DNA from: Paenibacillus soyae
GTDB taxonomy: Bacteria > Bacillota > Bacilli > Paenibacillales > Paenibacillaceae
DNA: 64,000 bases
Assembly (NCBI RefSeq): GCF_024623455.1
Contig: NZ_JANIPJ010000013.1
Coordinates: 62,001-126,000, forward strand
Direction: 5' to 3'
Shown here: positions 34,426 through 43,300 of the stretch, piece by piece
How the letters are laid out: each line of letters opens with the position of its first letter
Numbering within the stretch: position 1 is the first letter of the stretch
The notes under the pieces: generated by a model
Database searches by the model: none
What the model was told of the DNA's origin: nothing
What the model saw: only the letters and a program-made list of their open reading frames with translations
Translations under genes and position numbers: made by a program

Positions 34426-35389
34426 ACCGATAGAAAACTTCAAATGGAATGCTGAGCTAAACGAACCTTCGCCGGTGGACTTTTCCGAGCGGATTATGTA
34501 TCGCATCCAACAAGAGGGTGCGGAATCCCTGTACAATGGAGCGCGCAGCCGCAAGCGGACAGTGCTCAATTTCGGTTTAATCGCCTTAGCTGTAACGCTG
34601 CTAAGCGGATTTACATACGCCGCGTCGGCGGGCTGGCTTAGTATTAAGGATGATTCGGGACGCGGGGTCATGCAAGTCAGCTCGGAGTTTGTTAGAGATC
34701 CGGATAGAATACAATTCTTAGAACGGGTTCGTCAAAAGGTGAAAGATCAGCTGCAACTGGGCGAATCGGCGTTTGTCGTACATGATCAAGCGGCCATTGG
34801 CGCGATAAAAAGCTATGTAATGCCGGAGTCTTTTAGCGTTGTGCATCGAGGCGTCATCTATACGTCCATATCAGAATTAGTCTCGCGGTTGGTTGGCCCT
34901 CTGAGCGAGGTGAAGCTTCCGGAAGACGTTGCCGATGCGAAGTTCATGAGCGTGGAGATGCTGCCTGACACGGGTACCCCATCTGACTTTGATCCCGAGA
35001 AGTGGGTGGAGGCCGTCGATACGGAAACAGGTTTCCCTTACGCTTATTACAAGTTCAAGACTGGCGAAGATGTGAATTTAAATTATGATGCGGTTCGATT
35101 GAATTATCAAGATGAGGAAGCAGCCTATACGCTAATGGTTCACTATACAATGATTCCTCCGTATGAACAACTTACAGTTTACGACGAACACCCATCGGCT
35201 GAGCGGGTATACGAGTTCCACGGTATACCGATCTATCACAGGGCGAGTGATGATGAGCCGTTTTTTATCTGGTTACAACCCTTTAAAGACGGGAGCCTAG
35301 TATACACCCTCTTAGGTGAGGCGGAAGCAGGAAAACAGTTGGAATTCGTAAAAGCCTTTATTGAAGAGACGGCTACGGATAGCGAGTAA
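34394..35389 (+). CDS. Single-span membrane protein, probable anti-sigma factor
   Basis: A 331-residue protein: a cytoplasmic N-terminus of about 55 residues (PSPVDFSERIMYRIQQE), one membrane helix at about 57-77 (NFGLIALAVTLLSGFTYAASAG) and an extracellular domain of about 250 residues with DUF4367-like flavour. GTG start at 34394 behind GAGGTG, inside the sigma gene. The layout matches anti-sigma partners of ECF factors in Bacillales; direct binding is inferred from gene order. Confidence 0.75.
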   Translation: MTEKRYTPSSEPIENFKWNAELNEPSPVDFSERIMYRIQQEGAESLYNGARSRKRTVLNFGLIALAVTLLSGFTYAASAGWLSIKDDSGRGVMQVSSEFVRDPDRIQFLERVRQKVKDQLQLGESAFVVHDQAAIGAIKSYVMPESFSVVHRGVIYTSISELVSRLVGPLSEVKLPEDVADAKFMSVEMLPDTGTPSDFDPEKWVEAVDTETGFPYAYYKFKTGEDVNLNYDAVRLNYQDEEAAYTLMVHYTMIPPYEQLTVYDEHPSAERVYEFHGIPIYHRASDDEPFFIWLQPFKDGSLVYTLLGEAEAGKQLEFVKAFIEETATDSE

Positions 35390-35413
35390 AAAATGGTGTC
35401 CGCAGGATCTTTC

Positions 35414-35450
35414 AGAGCATGGCGTGTTGATCGCTAGTGCTCTTTTTTTG
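35414..35450 (+). terminator. Rho-independent terminator
   Basis: AGAGCA (35414-35419) pairs with TGCTCT (35438-35443); T7G follows. The 35451-35620 stretch is AT-rich and shows no other feature I can support. Confidence 0.7.
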
Positions 35451-35639
35451 TTTGATGCTAGCTTTATTGAATTTGCGGGCAGTCAAACGCAACTACTCAA
35501 AATATAAAAACGTCTTATTAGTGGAATTCACTAAGCTGTAGTGGAGTTGGTTTTTTGTCAACAAAATTGAAGCTCATAGCATTCTGTTTAATTGGTGAAT
35601 AACGGAACGTATAACATGATAATCCCCTAGGAGGGAACC

Positions 35640-35927
35640 ATGCAAAGAAGAACGGTTGGCGTCATTTTGTTATGTATATCTGCCTTTCTTTATGGTGTAC
35701 GATACTTATCGGCAGCCATATTTGGATCAGGTGTTTCTTCATGGGACAGTCAGCTATTTAATGCAATGTTAGAATACGTAGGCGATGGACCATTAATTAT
35801 GAGTTGGATCGCCCTAATTGCTGGAATTGGTTATTTATTTTTTGCGGAATTTGAAACGTTCCTTGTAAAGAATGTTAAAGAGATAAAGGAAAACTGGAAT
35901 GCTTCCGATAGTCAGAATGATAAGTAA
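35640..35927 (+). CDS. Small membrane protein, unknown function
   Basis: A 95-residue protein with two membrane helices (residues about 6-28 and 52-72) and a charged C-terminal tail. I recognise no family. Codon use is AT-rich compared with most neighbours, suggesting recent acquisition. CTAGGAGGG gives a strong ribosome binding site before ATG 35640. It is monocistronic; an imperfect hairpin at 35994 could terminate it. Confidence 0.65.
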   Translation: MQRRTVGVILLCISAFLYGVRYLSAAIFGSGVSSWDSQLFNAMLEYVGDGPLIMSWIALIAGIGYLFFAEFETFLVKNVKEIKENWNASDSQNDK

Positions 35928-35993
35928 GAGGAAGAATATATACAGTAACGATTTAAGCAAAAATGTTATTAGCATTAACAAACAACCACGACT

Positions 35994-36022
35994 AGGCTGC
36001 CGGCAAGATCGGTGGCCTTATT
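35994..36022 (+). terminator. Probable terminator hairpin
   Basis: AGGCTGCCG pairs imperfectly with CGGTGGCCT, followed by TATTTA. Confidence 0.45.
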
Positions 36023-36067
36023 TAGCTAATGTAAAGGGAAAAGGTTAACTCCCCAAGGAGGCTCAGC

Positions 36068-36973
36068 ATGGATTTCACTAAAGCGAAAGAAGCGATGTTG
36101 GAGATGAAACGAAGGCCTAAACCTACCATTGCGGCGGGGCGCCGTCATACCGTTGGGCTTAAGTCGGACGGTACAGTGGTGGCAGTGGGGGATAATAAAT
36201 ATGGCCAATGTGAGGTAAGCGGCTGGCGCGATATGGTGTCGGTCGCGGCTGGCAATGTACATATGGCGACGAACACGGGCAATGCCCATACTGTCGCTCT
36301 TAAAGCGGACGGCACGGTGGCTGCTGTTGGTTGGAATACGTATGGCCAGTGTGAGGTAAGCGACTGGAACGATATGGTCGCGATTGTGACGGGCTGGCGG
36401 CGTACCATTGGGCTAACATCGGACGGTACGGTGGCAGCGGTGGGTCGGAATAAGGATGGCGAATGCAGCGTAGGCGGCTGGCTTGATATAGTAGGGGTCG
36501 CGGCGGGCGACTGGCATACCATCGGTCTTAGATTGGACGGCACGGTAGCGGCTGTCGGTAATAATCGGTATCGCCAATGCGAGGTAAGCGGCTGGCGCGA
36601 TATAGTCGAGGTCGCGGCGGGTTATCTTCATACGGTCGGTCTTCAATCGGACGGTACGGTGACCGCCGTAGGCCAGAATAAACATGGTCAATGCGATATA
36701 AGTGACTGGCGAAGTATTGTAGCGATAGCGGCGGGGAGCAATCATACCGTAGGTCTTAAATCGGACGGTACGGTGATGGCTGTAGGCTGGAATGAGTATG
36801 GCCATTGTCAGGTTAGCGAATGGCGCGATATAGTGGCGATAGCTGCGGGTTGTACCCATACCGTAGGTCTTAAATCGGACGGCACGGTTGTTGCTGTGGG
36901 TAATAATGAACATGGCCAATGCGACGTAAGCGGCTGGCGCGGCATTCAACTGCCTGTAGGGCGTGGAGCCTAA
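36068..36973 (+). CDS. RCC1-type seven-repeat beta-propeller protein
   Basis: The 301-residue protein is built from seven repeats of about 40 residues with the pattern HTVGLKSDGTVxAVGxNxxGQC...SGWRDIVxVAAG, i.e. one full RCC1/alpha-tubulin-suppressor-type propeller. The first repeat carries an insertion (NVHMATNTGNA). There is no signal peptide or membrane helix and no other domain, so it is a bare cytoplasmic propeller, presumably a protein- or ligand-binding device. The DNA repeats are still similar (runs such as tcggacggtacggtg). AAGGAGG precedes the ATG. It is 39 nt before a lipoprotein gene on the same strand. Confidence 0.85.
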   Translation: MDFTKAKEAMLEMKRRPKPTIAAGRRHTVGLKSDGTVVAVGDNKYGQCEVSGWRDMVSVAAGNVHMATNTGNAHTVALKADGTVAAVGWNTYGQCEVSDWNDMVAIVTGWRRTIGLTSDGTVAAVGRNKDGECSVGGWLDIVGVAAGDWHTIGLRLDGTVAAVGNNRYRQCEVSGWRDIVEVAAGYLHTVGLQSDGTVTAVGQNKHGQCDISDWRSIVAIAAGSNHTVGLKSDGTVMAVGWNEYGHCQVSEWRDIVAIAAGCTHTVGLKSDGTVVAVGNNEHGQCDVSGWRGIQLPVGRGA

Positions 36974-37012
36974 ACGTCGCTGCCGGATCTTTAACAGGAG
37001 AGGGGCCTGAAT

Positions 37013-37459
37013 ATGCGATTATTAACGGTTATCCTATTGGTACTGTTATTGGCTGGATGTGCTTCAGAGGAAGTTGTTCTCGACAAAGATTGGAAAGTCA
37101 GTCCTTTGTTCGAATCCGGCTCGTACACCATGATCGGGGAAGAGGGGAGAATCGGCTTTATCTATGATGATGGAGAAGCCGTACGATTCTACCCGAACAA
37201 GGAACAGAAATATATGTGGCATGTGTGGGGGCAATCAGAAGAAATCCAAGACGCACTAACCGTGCTTGCTACAAGCCAAGAGACAGGCGAAAAGGTCACG
37301 GTCATCAATGCCATTTCGATAGGCGGGCCGAATAACGGAGCCGACGGTCATGCTCCATCCATGATGAGCTTACCTTCAGCAGGACTTTGGAGGCTTGATG
37401 CCTATGTCGGGGAAAAGCTTTATGGCCATATTGTTGTTGAAGTGCACGAGAATGTTTAG
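37013..37459 (+). CDS. DUF4871-like lipoprotein
   Basis: A 148-residue lipoprotein: lipobox LAGC at about residue 16, then a compact beta domain with SPLFESGSYTMIGEEGRIGFIYDD, KYMWHVWG and LWRLDAYVGEKLYG. This resembles small Bacillus surface lipoproteins of the DUF4871 type, whose role is unknown. AGGAGAGG precedes the ATG. It shares direction with the RCC1 gene and converges on another lipoprotein gene across a bidirectional terminator. Confidence 0.65.
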   Translation: MRLLTVILLVLLLAGCASEEVVLDKDWKVSPLFESGSYTMIGEEGRIGFIYDDGEAVRFYPNKEQKYMWHVWGQSEEIQDALTVLATSQETGEKVTVINAISIGGPNNGADGHAPSMMSLPSAGLWRLDAYVGEKLYGHIVVEVHENV

Positions 37460-37462
37460 TTT

Positions 37463-37520
37463 AAAAAACAGCGGCAAGCTAGGACGTTTTTTGAGCGTCC
37501 AAAGCTTGCCGCTGTTTTTA
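37463..37520. terminator. Bidirectional terminator
   Basis: CAGCGGCAAGCT (37469-37480) pairs with AGCTTGCCGCTG (37503-37514), with A6 before and T5 after; the inner AGGACG...CGTCCA extends the stem. Confidence 0.9.
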
Positions 37521-37529
37521 TGCTCGAGG

Positions 37530-38036
37530 TCAATTCGCCTGGCTATATGTCCCATCCACATTTACGCCGTGTCCGAAGTAGCCGGTATCCTTCGTTGAGG
37601 TGACGGTCAGCTTGTCGCCCTCCAGCTTCATCGTCAGAGTGAAATTCAGATCGGCATCGGTAAACGTGGCGGTGTTTCCTTCGATGACCGCGGTGCCGTC
37701 CTGAATGTTGCCGATATTCGGCGCAGGCTCCTCCGCATCCGGGTTGCTCAAGTAGAAGGCATCCAGCGAGAAGGTCAGCTTGTCTCCGCTTTGCTCCGTG
37801 ATGGTAATGACCGAGTTATGCGAGTCGTCCGCGCCTTCCAGCTGCCACTCGCCTTTCCAGTCGGCTGCTTGTTCCTCAGTCTGCCCGGCATCAGGCGAAT
37901 TAGAAGGGGTGTTGGCATTCGAGCTCGCATTCGTGTTCGAATTTAGATTCGTATTCGCATCGTTCTCCGCCGCGCAAGCGGCAAGAGAAAGGGACAAGGC
38001 AACGGCGGCAACTACTCCTGTAGTCCATCTTTTCAT
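37530..38036 (-). CDS. Lipoprotein with Asn/Ser-rich linker
   Basis: A 168-residue lipoprotein with lipobox LAAC at about residue 20. A low-complexity linker of Asn, Ser and Thr (about residues 25-50) leads to a beta-rich domain (WKGEWQLEGADDSHNSVITI, KLEGDKLTVTSTKDTGYFG) like the small lipocalin-type sensor lipoproteins of Bacillales. I use ATG 38036 behind AAAGGAAG; the longer frame to 38084 lacks a site and would bury the signal. Function unknown. Confidence 0.7.
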   Translation of the reverse strand: MKRWTTGVVAAVALSLSLAACAAENDANTNLNSNTNASSNANTPSNSPDAGQTEEQAADWKGEWQLEGADDSHNSVITITEQSGDKLTFSLDAFYLSNPDAEEPAPNIGNIQDGTAVIEGNTATFTDADLNFTLTMKLEGDKLTVTSTKDTGYFGHGVNVDGTYSQAN

Positions 38037-38145
38037 AGGTTGTGGTTCTTCCTTTCGTCGTGATATCGATACAGACGCAATCACGGGCAGAATGGTTGCT
38101 GAACGCGGACCACCCCCCGGAGTAAAGGAAGTAGGAATGACTCTG

Positions 38146-38838
38146 CTATTTCTTCATTTCAAACGTTCCGCCGGGAGCGAGCGCAATCCCTTTAATGCCG
38201 CGTTTCTTTAAGCTTTTGACGAATTTGTCGGCGTCCTGTTCGATGATCGGGAACGTATCGTAATGGATCGGAATGACGCTATTCGTCTTCACCCATTCCG
38301 CCGCCGTGAGCGCATCGGAAGGCCCCATGGTGAGCAGATCGCCGATGGGGAGAAAAGCGAGATCGATGTCATGCTGCTCGCCGATCAGCTTCATGTCGCC
38401 GAATAAGCCGGTGTCGCCGGCATGGTACAGAGTCGTATCGTCCCATGTCACCACGAAGCCGCCGGGCATGCCCATGTAGAGGATGGTGCCTTCCTCGACG
38501 ATCATGCCGGAGCTGTGGAAGGCGGGAACCATTTTCACTCGGGCAAAATCAAGCTTCAAGCAGCCTCCGAGGTTCATCCCGACCGTCTTCAGCCCCTTCC
38601 AGGAGTAATAGGTGGCGAGCTCGAAGGTCGCGATGATGGTGGCGTCATTCGCGCGCGCTATCGCTTCCGCGTCGGCGATATGGTCGCCGTGCGCATGGGT
38701 TAGCAGCACGTATTGCACCTGAATGTCGTCGGGCTTCGCTTTGGCGGACGGGTTGCCCGTCAGGAACGGGTCGATGATAACGGAATGCGTGCCGTCCGTC
38801 AGCTGGACGCAAGAGTGGCCGTGATAAGTAACGATCAT
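38146..38838 (-). CDS. UPF0173 metallo-beta-lactamase-fold hydrolase
   Basis: A 230-residue MBL-fold protein of the UPF0173 family. Metal ligands are present: H6 and H8 in TYHGHSC, the THAHGDHIAD motif at about 47-56, then AFHSSG, YHAGDTGLFGDM and the final PIHYDTFP His. The family is annotated as a metal-dependent hydrolase; the substrate is unknown. GGAGG precedes the ATG. It is a single gene, divergent from the LacI regulator. Confidence 0.9.
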   Translation of the reverse strand: MIVTYHGHSCVQLTDGTHSVIIDPFLTGNPSAKAKPDDIQVQYVLLTHAHGDHIADAEAIARANDATIIATFELATYYSWKGLKTVGMNLGGCLKLDFARVKMVPAFHSSGMIVEEGTILYMGMPGGFVVTWDDTTLYHAGDTGLFGDMKLIGEQHDIDLAFLPIGDLLTMGPSDALTAAEWVKTNSVIPIHYDTFPIIEQDADKFVKSLKKRGIKGIALAPGGTFEMKK

Positions 38839-39040
38839 GAGTCGATTCCTCCATTCTATGGATGAGAGCCTTTTTGTCTTTTTTGGCGGTCGTGGTATGT
38901 ACCCTTTAAGTATATGGCGGTCTAAACCAAGCCTTGCCCTTTCTTTCGGGCATCAAACCCTAAGTACCCGATAAGACCGCACTAACAGCGCCAAAGTGCC
39001 GCTGAGGAGCCCCGCCCGTAGCTCGAACCGCGAATTATGC

Positions 39041-39046
39041 TATAAT
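39041..39046 (+). promoter_or_regulatory. Extended -10 promoter of the LacI gene
   Basis: TGCTATAAT (TATAAT at 39041-39046) is an extended -10 element 45 nt before the lacI-type start; no good -35 is seen. The remainder of 38839-39040 contains short imperfect inverted repeats (GCGGTCT...AGACCGC) without a clear role. Confidence 0.55.
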
Positions 39047-39090
39047 GTTGGAAGCGTTGCCCAAGTAGGAAGAGGAAAGCGGGAGAAAGC

Positions 39091-40104
39091 ATGGATACGA
39101 AAATCAAGGACGTCGCCAAGCTGGCGGGCGTGTCCGTCGCCACGGTATCGAGGGTGCTCAACGAAAGCGAGCTTGTCTCCGAGAAGACCCGGCGGAAGGT
39201 ACAGGAAGCGATCGATGCGATGAACTACTACCCGAACGCGACGGCCAAATATTTACGCTCCAGAAGGACCATGACGATCGGCGTTATCGTCTCCGACATT
39301 AACGTGTCGTATTACGCGGAGATCGTCAAAGGCATCGAGAACATGGCCTACTCCAGGAAGTACAAGGTCATTATTTGCGATGCGCAAAATCAGATGGACA
39401 AGGAGCTCGGATACCTGGAGCTGCTGCTTAACCGTACGGTAGACGCGATGATTCTGATCACGCCCCTCGTCGCGGACGAGGTCATAACGGATCTCGTCGA
39501 CAAGGACTTCAACGTCGGAGTGATCGGACGTTACATCGAACACCCGGGAGTGCCGTGCAGCCTGACGGACAACGTGAAGTTCTCGAAGGAAGTGGTGAAG
39601 CATCTGATCGACATGGGCCACCGAAGCATCGCGTTCTTAAGCGGTTATCCGGACGCGCTCGACAGCTACGAGCGGCTCGAGGGGTATATCAAGGCGCTGC
39701 GCGAGCATCAAATTCCGTTTCGGCCGGAGCTGATCGAGAGCGGCAACTTCAACGAAGAGGGCGGATATGCGGCTTTCAAAAGGCTGGCGGGCAAGGAAAT
39801 TCCGTTCACCGCGGTCTACTCCGCGAATGACGAGATGGCGCTTGGCGTCTACGCCGCATGCGCGGAGCTCGGCATCGTGATCCCGAACGATATGGCCGTC
39901 GTCGGAGCGGACAATAACCGGATTACGAAGTACATAACCCCGAAGATGAGCACGGTGGATCAGCCCAAGTATACGATGGGGGCGCTGCTCGCCGAGAAGC
40001 TGATCGATCAGATGAACGAGAACAAGTTCGAGAGCCAGCGCGTGTTCAAGGTCGATTCGGAGCTGATTGTCAGAGGCTCGTCGGACCTGGCGATTAACGG
40101 TTAG
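39091..40104 (+). CDS. LacI-family transcription regulator
   Basis: A 337-residue repressor with a canonical N-terminal DNA-binding domain (IKDVAKLAGVSVATVSRVLNESELVSEKTRRKVQ, hinge YYPNATAKYLRSRRT) and a periplasmic-binding-type sugar domain (IGVIVSDINVSYYAEIVKGIE). Downstream, three CG-centred TGTAATCGATTACA-like palindromes (40133, 40200, 40300) lie between this gene and the GH30 gene, so it most probably represses that enzyme until a hydrolysis product appears. The inducer is unknown. Confidence 0.9.
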   Translation: MDTKIKDVAKLAGVSVATVSRVLNESELVSEKTRRKVQEAIDAMNYYPNATAKYLRSRRTMTIGVIVSDINVSYYAEIVKGIENMAYSRKYKVIICDAQNQMDKELGYLELLLNRTVDAMILITPLVADEVITDLVDKDFNVGVIGRYIEHPGVPCSLTDNVKFSKEVVKHLIDMGHRSIAFLSGYPDALDSYERLEGYIKALREHQIPFRPELIESGNFNEEGGYAAFKRLAGKEIPFTAVYSANDEMALGVYAACAELGIVIPNDMAVVGADNNRITKYITPKMSTVDQPKYTMGALLAEKLIDQMNENKFESQRVFKVDSELIVRGSSDLAING

Positions 40105-40132
40105 AGGAGGAGAAATTTTAATCAAGCGACTA

Positions 40133-40148
40133 TTGTAATCGATTACAA
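40133..40148. promoter_or_regulatory. LacI-type operator O1
   Basis: TTGTAATCGATTACAA, a perfect 16-bp palindrome, 28 nt after the LacI stop codon. Confidence 0.8.
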
Positions 40149-40199
40149 AATGGTTTAAGCTAGGAGCTGTGAGCCGTTTCTTCCTTGGTCACCTTAAGT

Positions 40200-40213
40200 T
40201 GTAATCGATTACA
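40200..40213. promoter_or_regulatory. LacI-type operator O2
   Basis: TGTAATCGATTACA, a perfect 14-bp palindrome, centred 66 bp after O1. The GH30 promoter should lie between or near these sites; I cannot pick convincing -35/-10 boxes. Confidence 0.8.
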
Positions 40214-40299
40214 GGGGATGCAGTGGAAGGTTTCCAGGTGGAGGTACGGGTTCTACGGGAGAAATTGTTGGTTCTTGGCGGAAAATTAACGTCGAAAAA

Positions 40300-40313
40300 T
40301 GGAATCGATTACA
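40300..40313. promoter_or_regulatory. LacI-type operator O3 in the GH30 leader
   Basis: TGGAATCGATTACA, one mismatch from the palindrome, centred 100 bp after O2 and immediately before the TTAGGAGGGG ribosome binding site of the GH30 gene; suited to roadblock or looping. Confidence 0.7.
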
Positions 40314-40330
40314 TTAGGAGGGGTTGTACC

Positions 40331-43300
40331 GTGAGAAGAGGATTTTGGAGAAAATTCGCTGTTGGCGTCATCTCCGCTTCGCTAGTGTTATCGTCGTATT
40401 CGCAGCTCGCGACGCCGTCCGCGTTCGCGGCGGGAGAAGCGGTTGAGGTTTGGCTGACGACCGGGGACAAACAGTACTTATTATCCAAACAAGAGAACAT
40501 AATGTTCGGCGCGGACGATATAAGCACGCTGCCGGAGATGGCGATCAGCGTCGACGAGCGCGAGACGTTCCAGACGATCGAGGGCTTCGGCGCATCCATG
40601 ACCGATTCGTCGGCCTGGCTGATCGACAACAAGCTTACGGCCCCGCAGCGGAACGAATTGATGAGCCGGTTGTTTAGTCGGGAGGATGGCATCGGAATCA
40701 GCTATATCCGCGTGCCGATGGGATCGAGCGATTTTGCGCTGGGCAATTATACGTACAACGATATGCCGCAAGGAGAGACGGACCCGAGCTTGAATAGCTT
40801 CTCTATCGCTCATGACAAAGACTACATCATCCCTCTCCTTCAGCAGGCGAAGCTCCTGAATCCGGACCTGAAGCTAATGGGCACGCCTTGGAGCGCGCCG
40901 GCTTGGATGAAGACGAACGGCAGCCTGATGCAAGGCAAGCTGAAGCCGGAATATTACGGCGTGTATGCGGAGTACTTCCGCAAGTTCATCGAAGCGTATG
41001 AGGCGGAGGGTCTCCCGATCCACGCGATCACGCTGCAGAACGAGCCTCATTTCGAGCCGAGCGGCTATCCGGGCATGCGCATGGAGCCTTCGGAGCAAAT
41101 CGCTCTCGCGAAGGAGCTGGGACCGCTGCTTGCCGAGGAGGAGCTGAACACCAAAATCGTGGTGTGGGACCATAACTGGGACGAGCCGCAGTACCCGATT
41201 CAAGTGCTGAACGACGAGGAAGCAAGGACGTACATAGCCGGCTCCGCGTTCCATGGCTATGCCGGATCGGTCGATGCCCAGCAGCAGGTGCATGATGCCC
41301 ATCCGGACAAAGAGATTTATTTTACGGAGAGCTCCGGCGGGGAGTTCGCTCCGAATTTCGGCGACAACCTCAAATGGGACGTGCAGAATCTGATCATCGG
41401 GGCGACCCGTTATTGGGCGAAAACCTCCCTGAAGTGGAATCTGGCTCTGGATCAGAATCATGGGCCTCAGAACGGCGGGTGCCACGACTGCCGCGGTTTC
41501 GTGACGATCAACGTCGACGATATCGCTCCAGAAAATACAGAGGTTACCTTCAACGAAGAATATTACGCGTTCGGTCATGCGAGCAAGTTCGTCGTGCCGG
41601 GCGCGGTGCGTATCGACTCCAATACGTTGGGCGCCGGCAGCATCGAAAACGTCGCGTTCAAAAATCCGGACGGCTCGAAGGTTGTCGTCGCGCTGAACTC
41701 CGGCGCCGATGCCGAAACGTTCAAGCTGCGCTGGGGCAGCCAGTCCTTCAGCTATACGCTGCCGGCGGGAGCGGTCGCCACGTTCAAGTGGAGCGGGGAG
41801 CAGACCGGCGATTCCGTCATCAGTCCGTTCTCCCGCATCGAGGCGGAGACGGCCGACGCGCATAGTGGCGTCATCGAGAATACGGATGACGGCAGCGGCA
41901 AGCATGTGAAGCTGGACGGCGCGGATCAGCATGCGACCTTCCGAAGCGTAGGCATGAACGCGGGCGTTCGCTCGGCGCTTCTTCGCGTCGCGACGGAGGG
42001 CAATGCGACGATCGAGCTGAGGGAAGGCAGTTCTGCGGGCACGCTCCTGGGCGAGGTCGAGGTGAACACCGGCGGCTATGCGCAATGGAAAACGCAGATG
42101 ATCGAGGTGAACGTAGACAATAGCGTGCTGGACATCGTCGTGCTGGTGAACGGCAAGGCGAAGCTTAACTGGCTGACGTTCTCCAAGGAGGACCTGAAGT
42201 CGCAGCTCAATTATGCCGCGAGCTTCGGCGGCTTCGAGTCGGGGAATGCCGGCGGCTGGCTCGAGAGCAAGCCGGAAGGCCAGGCGAGCGCGCAGCAAGT
42301 GGACGGCGACGGAGCGCACACGGGCGATTATAAATTGACGCATTTCGCGGGCAGCGCCTACGAGCAATATACGTATCGCACGATTCACGTGCCGAATGGA
42401 ACCTACAGCGCTTCGGTATGGGTGCGCAAAGGAGAGGGCAACACCGTAACGCTGGAAGCGAGGAACGGCTCGGATGCCCCGCTGATCGCTGCGACGGGCG
42501 CGGTATCGAGCGGATGGACGCAGCTCGTCATTCCATCCATTAAGATTACGTCAGGACAATTGGAAATCGGCGTCCGTTCGGTTAGTCCTGCCGGCCAATG
42601 GGCTGCTATCGATGACTTTGTCGTGAGCGGCGTAACGAAGCTTGCCCCGGCGGCAGAGCTTGGAACGGATGCGCCGGATACACCGGCGTCCGTCGCGGCC
42701 GTGGTCCGCGAGGATCTGCCGGGCGCCGTGGAGATCAGCTGGAGCGGCGTGGAGGGTGCGAGCGGCTATGCACTGTATCGTTCGTTAAGCGGCGATGACA
42801 GCGTGACGAATGCGGTCTACGGTTCATTTGCGGAGTTCATGCTTGTTCCCGCAGGCACTACCTCGTTCGTCGATACGGGGCTCCAGGCCGGCCAGGCGTA
42901 TGCTTACCGGGTGACGGCCTTCCATGCGACGGGAGAATCGGCCGCATCGGAGGAAGCGGCGGCTATGCCGAGCACGACCGATACGGATGCGCCGGCGAAG
43001 CCGGCCGGATTGACGGCCGTAGAGGGTCCCGAGCAGGCGACGCTTCATTGGAGCCCAAGTCTGGACGCCGACTTCAAGGCGTACAACGTTTATCAGAACG
43101 GCGCGCGGATCGCGTCGATCGGACTTGCGACGGAGACGACGTTTACGGCGGGCTCCCTGTACGCCGGCATGACCTATACGTTCGAGGTCAGCGCGGTGGA
43201 CCGCAGCGGCAACGAGTCGGCGCGCAGCGACATGGCAACGGTCGTGCCGACGGCACCATCCGTGACCATCGAGGCTCCGAACCTCGGCTTCGAGGATGGG

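Noticed and set aside
36150..36950. Regular DNA repeats that could suggest a CRISPR-like array
   Set aside because: They are the in-frame coding repeats of the RCC1 propeller; spacing and content follow the protein repeat, and no cas genes are near.
40874..42388. A 504-codon minus-strand frame under the GH30 gene
   Set aside because: Antisense to a well-supported catalytic domain; composition is typical of a shadow frame.
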